DNA from: Pontibacter aquaedesilientis
GTDB taxonomy: Bacteria > Bacteroidota > Bacteroidia > Cytophagales > Hymenobacteraceae
Assembly (NCBI RefSeq): GCF_014773225.1
Contig: NZ_JACXAJ010000008.1
Coordinates: 62,001 to 126,000 of the forward strand
Direction: 5' to 3'
DNA: 64,000 nt
Shown here one piece after another: positions 60,160 through 64,000 of the stretch. The position numbers and the translations under genes are program-made. Within the stretch, counting starts at the first letter, position 1, and every line of letters starts with the position of its first letter. Under the pieces are notes generated by a model, which saw nothing but the letters and a program-made list of their open reading frames with translations, made no database searches and was not told where the DNA came from.

Positions 60160-61743
60160 ATGAAAAATAGATCATTCCTGAAAAATAAGCTGAAGTTAGC
60201 GGTACTTGCCCCAGCGGTATGCTTCTCGCTGATGCTGACTTCATGTGATAAAGACGTAACGGAGCTGGCTCCATTCGATCGTCTGACAGAAGAGAGTGCC
60301 TTTACAACTCCTGAGCGTGTTGAGCTTGCTGTAAACGGTGTTTATGACGCTGCCCAGTCTGGTTTCTATGCCGGTGGAGCTGTTCGTGGCTATCCATTCG
60401 GAGCTGCCCACGTAGAGCAAGGCGATAACCGTGGTGAGGACATGTTGAACCTCGAGGCTTTCTATGCCATCACTTACGGCTCAACTTACAATGCGGCATC
60501 TGCTAACAACGTTTTCCACTTCGAAACACTTTATGCTGTAATTAACAAGGCAAATATCGTGATTGAAGGTGTTGAGAAGGCAGTAGCAAGTGGTCTGATT
60601 ACGGCTCAGGTAGGCAATGCTTACATTGGCGAGGCTCGTTTCCTGCGTGCTCTCTCAAACCATGAACTGCTGGTGCATTTTGCACGACCTTACAACCACA
60701 CGGCGGATGCTTCGCACCCAGGTGTTCCGATCAGAACGATTCCTGTGAACACTCCGGCCCGTGTTGAAGAAGCAAGACAGCAAGGTAGAAACAGTGTGAA
60801 AGAAGGTTATGCCGCCATTCTAGCCGATTTGGACTATGCAGAGGCAAACCTTCCGGATACGCGTGCAGCTGGAGCTAAAATCTCAAGAGCAACCAAAGGT
60901 GCTGCTATTGGTATGAAGACCAGAGTTAAGCTTCACATGCGCGACTGGCAGGGAGTGGTAACAGAAGGAAATAAGCTTATCACTGGTACGGTAGCTCCTT
61001 TCTCCAGCCCAATCGGCGGATATGCATTAACAGCGTCACCTGATGGCCCATGGGCGAGCAACTCTGGTAATACGGAGTCTATGTTCTCGTTCATGAACAC
61101 AGCAAATGACAACGCCAGTGTAAACGGTTCATTAGGTCAGATGTACAATGCCCTTCCTGGTGCACGTGCGCTGGTGGCTATTAGCCCAATTATCTGGAAT
61201 GCAACTTTTTGGCCTGCAAATGACGCTCGTCGTGCCATTACCACTTCGACTACCCGAGCGATCTTCACCAGAAAGTACAGAGATGCTGCTACACAGTCAG
61301 ATTGGTCACCAATCATGCGTTATGCTGAGGTACTGCTAAACGTTGCGGAAGCTGAGTCTAGACTTGGTAACAGCCTGAGAGCCCTTTCACTTCTGAATGC
61401 TGTGCGTGGCCGCTCTACCAGCGAGGTTTATACCTTATTGGTTGGCGATAACCTGACGCAGGCGATCGTAAATGAGCGTCGTATCGAGTTCTTGGCAGAA
61501 GGTATGCGTTGGAAGGACATCCACCGTCTGGCAAAAGAAGGTAAGTTTGGACCTGCAGGTATACCTGCTAAGGTAGCGTCTGCCCCAGTTGTACTTCCTC
61601 AGTACGAGGCTGGCACAGGCAAAGCCGTGACAACTGCTATACCTTTTATACCTTACGATGACTTCCGTTTTATCTGGCCTATTCCAATCTCTGAAATTTC
61701 ATCTAACCCTGTGTTAGCTGCTCAGCAGAACCCTGGATACTAA
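60160..61743 (+). CDS. SusD/RagB-family nutrient-binding lipoprotein (locus 2)
   Basis: 527 residues. Lipoprotein signal (MKNRSFLKNKLKLAVLAPAV then LTSC, Cys about 30), then the classical RagB/SusD core: TELAPFDRLTEESAFTTPERVELAVNGVYDAAQSG, KANIVIEGVEKA, and the C-terminal NERRIEFLAEGMRWKDIHRLAKEG, the best-known RagB signature. Ends with WPIPISEISSNP, another family hallmark. Coded with the same high-expression codons as its SusC partner. Locus 2 carries no hydrolase, so the imported nutrient is unknown. A strong terminator follows 22 bases after the stop. Confidence 0.95.
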   Translation: MKNRSFLKNKLKLAVLAPAVCFSLMLTSCDKDVTELAPFDRLTEESAFTTPERVELAVNGVYDAAQSGFYAGGAVRGYPFGAAHVEQGDNRGEDMLNLEAFYAITYGSTYNAASANNVFHFETLYAVINKANIVIEGVEKAVASGLITAQVGNAYIGEARFLRALSNHELLVHFARPYNHTADASHPGVPIRTIPVNTPARVEEARQQGRNSVKEGYAAILADLDYAEANLPDTRAAGAKISRATKGAAIGMKTRVKLHMRDWQGVVTEGNKLITGTVAPFSSPIGGYALTASPDGPWASNSGNTESMFSFMNTANDNASVNGSLGQMYNALPGARALVAISPIIWNATFWPANDARRAITTSTTRAIFTRKYRDAATQSDWSPIMRYAEVLLNVAEAESRLGNSLRALSLLNAVRGRSTSEVYTLLVGDNLTQAIVNERRIEFLAEGMRWKDIHRLAKEGKFGPAGIPAKVASAPVVLPQYEAGTGKAVTTAIPFIPYDDFRFIWPIPISEISSNPVLAAQQNPGY

Positions 61744-61765
61744 GTCAAGCGGTTATTATAAATTG

Positions 61766-61801
61766 AAGAAAGCCTGCCAATGCAAATTGGCAGGCTTTCT
61801 T
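61766..61801 (+). terminator. Terminator of SusCD locus 2
   Basis: 16-bp perfect stem (61766-61781 with 61786-61801) closed by a GCAA tetraloop, then TATTT. Confidence 0.9.
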
Positions 61802-61864
61802 ATTTAAATGGAGTTGATTAACAGGTAGTAGCGAGTATGCAGCTTCAAGTGAAACCTACTCTTT

Positions 61865-61896
61865 TTTGTCCATCATGGTGCATTGTAATACCTTTA
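61865..61896 (+). promoter_or_regulatory. Promoter of rnhB
   Basis: TTTG (61865-61868), a spacer of exactly 20, then TACCTTTA (61889-61896; 7 of 8 of TAnnTTTG). The ATG at 61926 lies about 23 bases after the expected transcript start, which argues for that start and against the longer TTG frame. Confidence 0.55.
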
Positions 61897-61925
61897 CATG
61901 TAAATCTAAACCATTTACTAGTACT

Positions 61926-62522
61926 ATGCTCCTCCCCAACTTCAGCGGAAAATTATTCGAAGCCGGCATTGACGAAGCAGGCAGAGGCTGCCTGGCAGGA
62001 CCGGTGGTGGCCGCAGCCGTTATCCTGCCGCCGGACTACAGGCATGCATTGCTGAACGATTCGAAAAAGCTGAGCCATAAACAGCGGACACTGATACGGG
62101 AGGATATTGTGCGAGATGCCGTGGCTTGGGCCATCGGCGAGGCGAGTCCGGAAGAGATAGACGCGATGAATATTTTGCAGGCGACTTACCTGGCCATGCA
62201 CCGGGCAATTGAGGGGTTGAGGGTAAAGGCAGAATACTTGATTGTAGACGGCAACAGGTTCAAGCCGTTTCAGCTTGTTCCGCATACCTGTATCGTAAAA
62301 GGGGATGGCAAATACCTGTCTATCGCTGCCGCTTCGGTATTAGCCAAGACGCACCGAGATGAGCTGATGCACCAGCTGGCGGCAGCGTATGGGCAATATG
62401 GTTGGGAAAGAAATGCCGGCTATCCGACGCAGGAACACCGTAGTGCCATTGCCGCATCAGGCACTACGCCGCATCACAGACTGTCTTTTAAATTGCTTCC
62501 TGACCAGCTAACACTATTCTAA
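61926..62522 (+). CDS. rnhB: Ribonuclease HII
   Basis: 198-residue endonuclease that cuts the RNA strand of RNA-DNA hybrids and single ribonucleotides in DNA. Conserved GIDEAGRGCLAGPVVAAAVI (about 14-33) carries the first catalytic Asp-Glu pair; NDSKKLS (about 44-50) and LIVDGNRF (third Asp) follow, and the C-terminal ASVLAKTHRDELM is present. The start at 61926 is supported by the upstream promoter; a longer frame from a TTG (61866) would cover the -33 and -7 boxes. It ends 16 bases before the convergent response regulator. Confidence 0.96.
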   Translation: MLLPNFSGKLFEAGIDEAGRGCLAGPVVAAAVILPPDYRHALLNDSKKLSHKQRTLIREDIVRDAVAWAIGEASPEEIDAMNILQATYLAMHRAIEGLRVKAEYLIVDGNRFKPFQLVPHTCIVKGDGKYLSIAAASVLAKTHRDELMHQLAAAYGQYGWERNAGYPTQEHRSAIAASGTTPHHRLSFKLLPDQLTLF

Positions 62523-62538
62523 TGGAGGTATAGCAAAC

Positions 62539-62973
62539 TTATTTCAGCTTGATCAGATCCAGGAAAAGCGTGAAACTGTCAAGTGAGGAGTGGCTGTTGT
62601 CAAAATGATCAAAAGTCATGGGCTTTACAATGTAGCCAGCTACGTTCAACCGCTGCGCTGCCATCCGGTCGGTCTCCTCGTTCGAAGTGGTCATGATGAA
62701 AACCGGAATGTGGCTGAACTCAGGCTCTGTGCGCAGTTCTGCCAAAAACTCCAAGCCGTTCATCTTGGGCATGTTAATGTCGAGTAGGATGACGCTGGGA
62801 GCAGGGGAAATTTTGGGCACACCGCTTCCTCGCAACATGTCAAGGGCTTCCCGGCCGTTACGTGCCACGTGTATCGGATGTGTGATACCTATTTTCTTTA
62901 GTTCACGTTCGACGTTCATAATATCCAGGTAATCGTCTTCTACAAGCAGGATATTAACTTCTTTATTGGTCAT
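62539..62973 (-). CDS. Single-domain response regulator (CheY-like)
   Basis: 144-residue receiver domain without an output domain. Phosphorylation site in LLDINMPKMNG (about 65-75), acidic pocket ILLVEDDYLD, switch TTSNEE and the late K in YIVKPMTF. The form LxVEDDxxDxxNVxRxLK is that of the regulators paired with phytochrome-type or hybrid kinases (Rcp1-like). The ATG at 62973 is preferred to a TTG 12 bases further up. It is 46 bases downstream of the histidine kinase gene on the same strand and is its probable partner. Output is unknown; such regulators often pass phosphate on or control other kinases. Confidence 0.92.
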   Translation of the reverse strand: MTNKEVNILLVEDDYLDIMNVERELKKIGITHPIHVARNGREALDMLRGSGVPKISPAPSVILLDINMPKMNGLEFLAELRTEPEFSHIPVFIMTTSNEETDRMAAQRLNVAGYIVKPMTFDHFDNSHSSLDSFTLFLDLIKLK

Positions 62974-63019
62974 GTTGTTTGTCAAAATTCAATGTGCAAA
63001 ATTACTATAAATATTTAAC

Positions 63020-64000
63020 TTATACCTGATCTTTAGGCCAAGTAAAGCTAAAAGATGCACCGTTGCCGGGCGATGAAGATACCCAGATGCTACCGCCATG
63101 CCGCTCTACAATCTTCTTGACGATCGCCAGGCCAACTCCGGTGCTTTCAACGGCGTCGCGTTCCTGTAATGTCTGGAAAATCACGAAAATTCGATCATGG
63201 TACTCGGGGTCAATGCCTGGCCCGTTATCCGACACCGAAAAGGTATAGAAGGAGTCAGCGTCTTCCCAAGTCACGTCAACCTCGCCCTTTTGCTTATCAT
63301 GGTACTTCAGCGCATTGCTGATGAGGTTAAGGAAAACCTGGTGCAGCTGTACCCGCTCAGTATATAAAATCGGCATACCCGGTGCAATGTTTACCTGAAA
63401 GCCTTCCGCCGGAGCCACCATATCGGAAACTTCCATCAGCAACTGATTCACATCTACTTCCTCCTGTATATGGGTGGTGCGGCCAACGCGGGCAAGCGCC
63501 AAAATCCCGTTAATCAGGTTCTCCATGCGATGTACCCGTACCCGCATCATCATGAGGTATTCTTTGATGTTCTGAGGCAGGCTCTGCCCCATATCTTCCT
63601 CTACCCAGCGGGACGCCACCTCGATGCCGCGCAGAGGCGCCTTAAGGTCATGCGAAACGACGTAGGCAAACTGGTCCAGCTCTTTGTTTTTGCGGTCGAG
63701 CTCGGTAAAAGTCTCGTCGATGGTGGCCGACATCCGGTTGAGAGAGTTCGAGAGCTGGCTCATTTCATCTTTGGTGGTGTCCACGATCTGCGTCTGGTAG
63801 TCGCCCCTGGAAATTCTGTCGGCCAGCGTAACCATCTTGACAATCCGGTTAGAGATCAGCCTGGTAATGTAGTAGGCCCAGCCCAGGCCGAGCAGCACCG
63901 ACAGTATGGTGAGAACGGTGGAAACCTGCCGCGTAGTATTGATACTGCTGTTGAGACGTTCCCGCCTTTCCTCCCGAAGCTTGTACTCAAATGAGTTGAA
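63020..64000 (-). CDS. Sensor histidine kinase, 5' end outside the window
   Basis: The frame is open to the right edge (reads FNSFEYKLREERRERLNSSI, then NTTRQVSTV), so about 327 C-terminal residues are present and the sensor domain is cut off. Features in order: a membrane helix (TILSVLLGLGWAYYITRLI), HAMP linker, HisKA with the phosphorylated His in FAYVVSHDLKAPLRG, and HATPase with N box NLISNALKYH, G1 DNGPGIDPEYHDRIF and G2 GVGLAIVKKIVERHGG. The last helix before the edge looks like the end of a CHASE-type input region. A GTG at 63898 falls inside the membrane helix and is not taken as the start. The kinase and the response regulator downstream form a two-component pair. Confidence 0.93.
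   Translation of the reverse strand, partial: FNSFEYKLREERRERLNSSINTTRQVSTVLTILSVLLGLGWAYYITRLISNRIVKMVTLADRISRGDYQTQIVDTTKDEMSQLSNSLNRMSATIDETFTELDRKNKELDQFAYVVSHDLKAPLRGIEVASRWVEEDMGQSLPQNIKEYLMMMRVRVHRMENLINGILALARVGRTTHIQEEVDVNQLLMEVSDMVAPAEGFQVNIAPGMPILYTERVQLHQVFLNLISNALKYHDKQKGEVDVTWEDADSFYTFSVSDNGPGIDPEYHDRIFVIFQTLQERDAVESTGVGLAIVKKIVERHGGSIWVSSSPGNGASFSFTWPKDQV

Noticed and set aside
61866-61925. Longer RNase HII starting at the TTG at 61866.
   Set aside because: The added segment covers a good promoter and shows no likeness to RNase HII.

Overview
The window is a stretch of chromosome from a member of the Bacteroidota, most likely a Cytophagales/Hymenobacteraceae (Pontibacter-like) organism. 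The signs are two divergent SusC/SusD pairs, several upstream sites matching the Bacteroidota promoter TTG/TTTG-N19-21-TAnnTTTG, lineage-typical families (GH3, DUF6702, DUF4212 with a sodium:solute symporter, a TPR-PD40-OmpA protein of the PorE type) and few Shine-Dalgarno sequences. The one clear Shine-Dalgarno-like sequence seen is the frameshift stimulator inside prfB. No rRNA, tRNA, CRISPR array, intact insertion sequence or prophage was seen. The genus is an inference.

Layout. 1-7.3 kb: the end of an MlaD-type gene, an acyl-CoA carboxylase beta subunit, a SirB1-like protein, a redoxin/phosphopantetheinyl-transferase pair on the minus strand, then WD40, DivIVA and folB close together on the plus strand. 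7.3-18.1 kb: mostly minus strand, with meaB, a secreted beta-propeller, a trehalase, an AT-rich Mrr-type restriction enzyme, both methylmalonyl-CoA mutase subunits, a small lipoprotein and a YkvA protein. 18.2-23 kb: an M20 amidohydrolase, a two-gene 5'-nucleotidase and dnaA with a consensus DnaA box just upstream. 23-30.7 kb: a PH-domain protein, OsmC, then GH3-dxr-rseP-LysM-DUF6702 as a plus-strand run. 30.7-38.5 kb: PorE-like protein, lon with a gene remnant in front, hslU, an AT-rich orphan gene in a repeat-rich interval, and an SDR. 38.7-51.4 kb: acetate uptake and activation (DUF4212, symporter, acs), a Nudix hydrolase, plsC overlapping gatC, a 1015-residue membrane/TPR protein, an ABC ATPase, a cobalamin adenosyltransferase, ilvE and prfB with its programmed +1 frameshift. 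51.4-61.7 kb: two SusCD loci diverging from an 846-bp AT-rich spacer. 61.9-64 kb: rnhB and a response regulator/histidine kinase pair that runs off the end.

How the genes work together. Mutase subunits, MeaB chaperone, adenosyltransferase and possibly the carboxylase beta subunit make most of a B12-dependent methylmalonyl-CoA/propionate route, scattered over 48 kb instead of forming one operon. Symporter and Acs form an acetate unit. RseP, Lon and HslU are quality-control proteases. SusCD pairs and the PorE-like protein serve the outer membrane.

Most notable signals. (1) The octamer CAGGTATA/TATACCTG occurs at least about 50 times by eye, inside and outside genes, where about 2 are expected. 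(2) Degenerate 8-bp tandem repeats stand as inverted blocks around two intervals (15.2 and 37.0-37.8 kb), the second also holding a cluster of near-perfect hairpins and an orphan gene. (3) Two promoters sit so close to start codons that leaderless messages are suggested. No complete new system could be proven from sequence alone.
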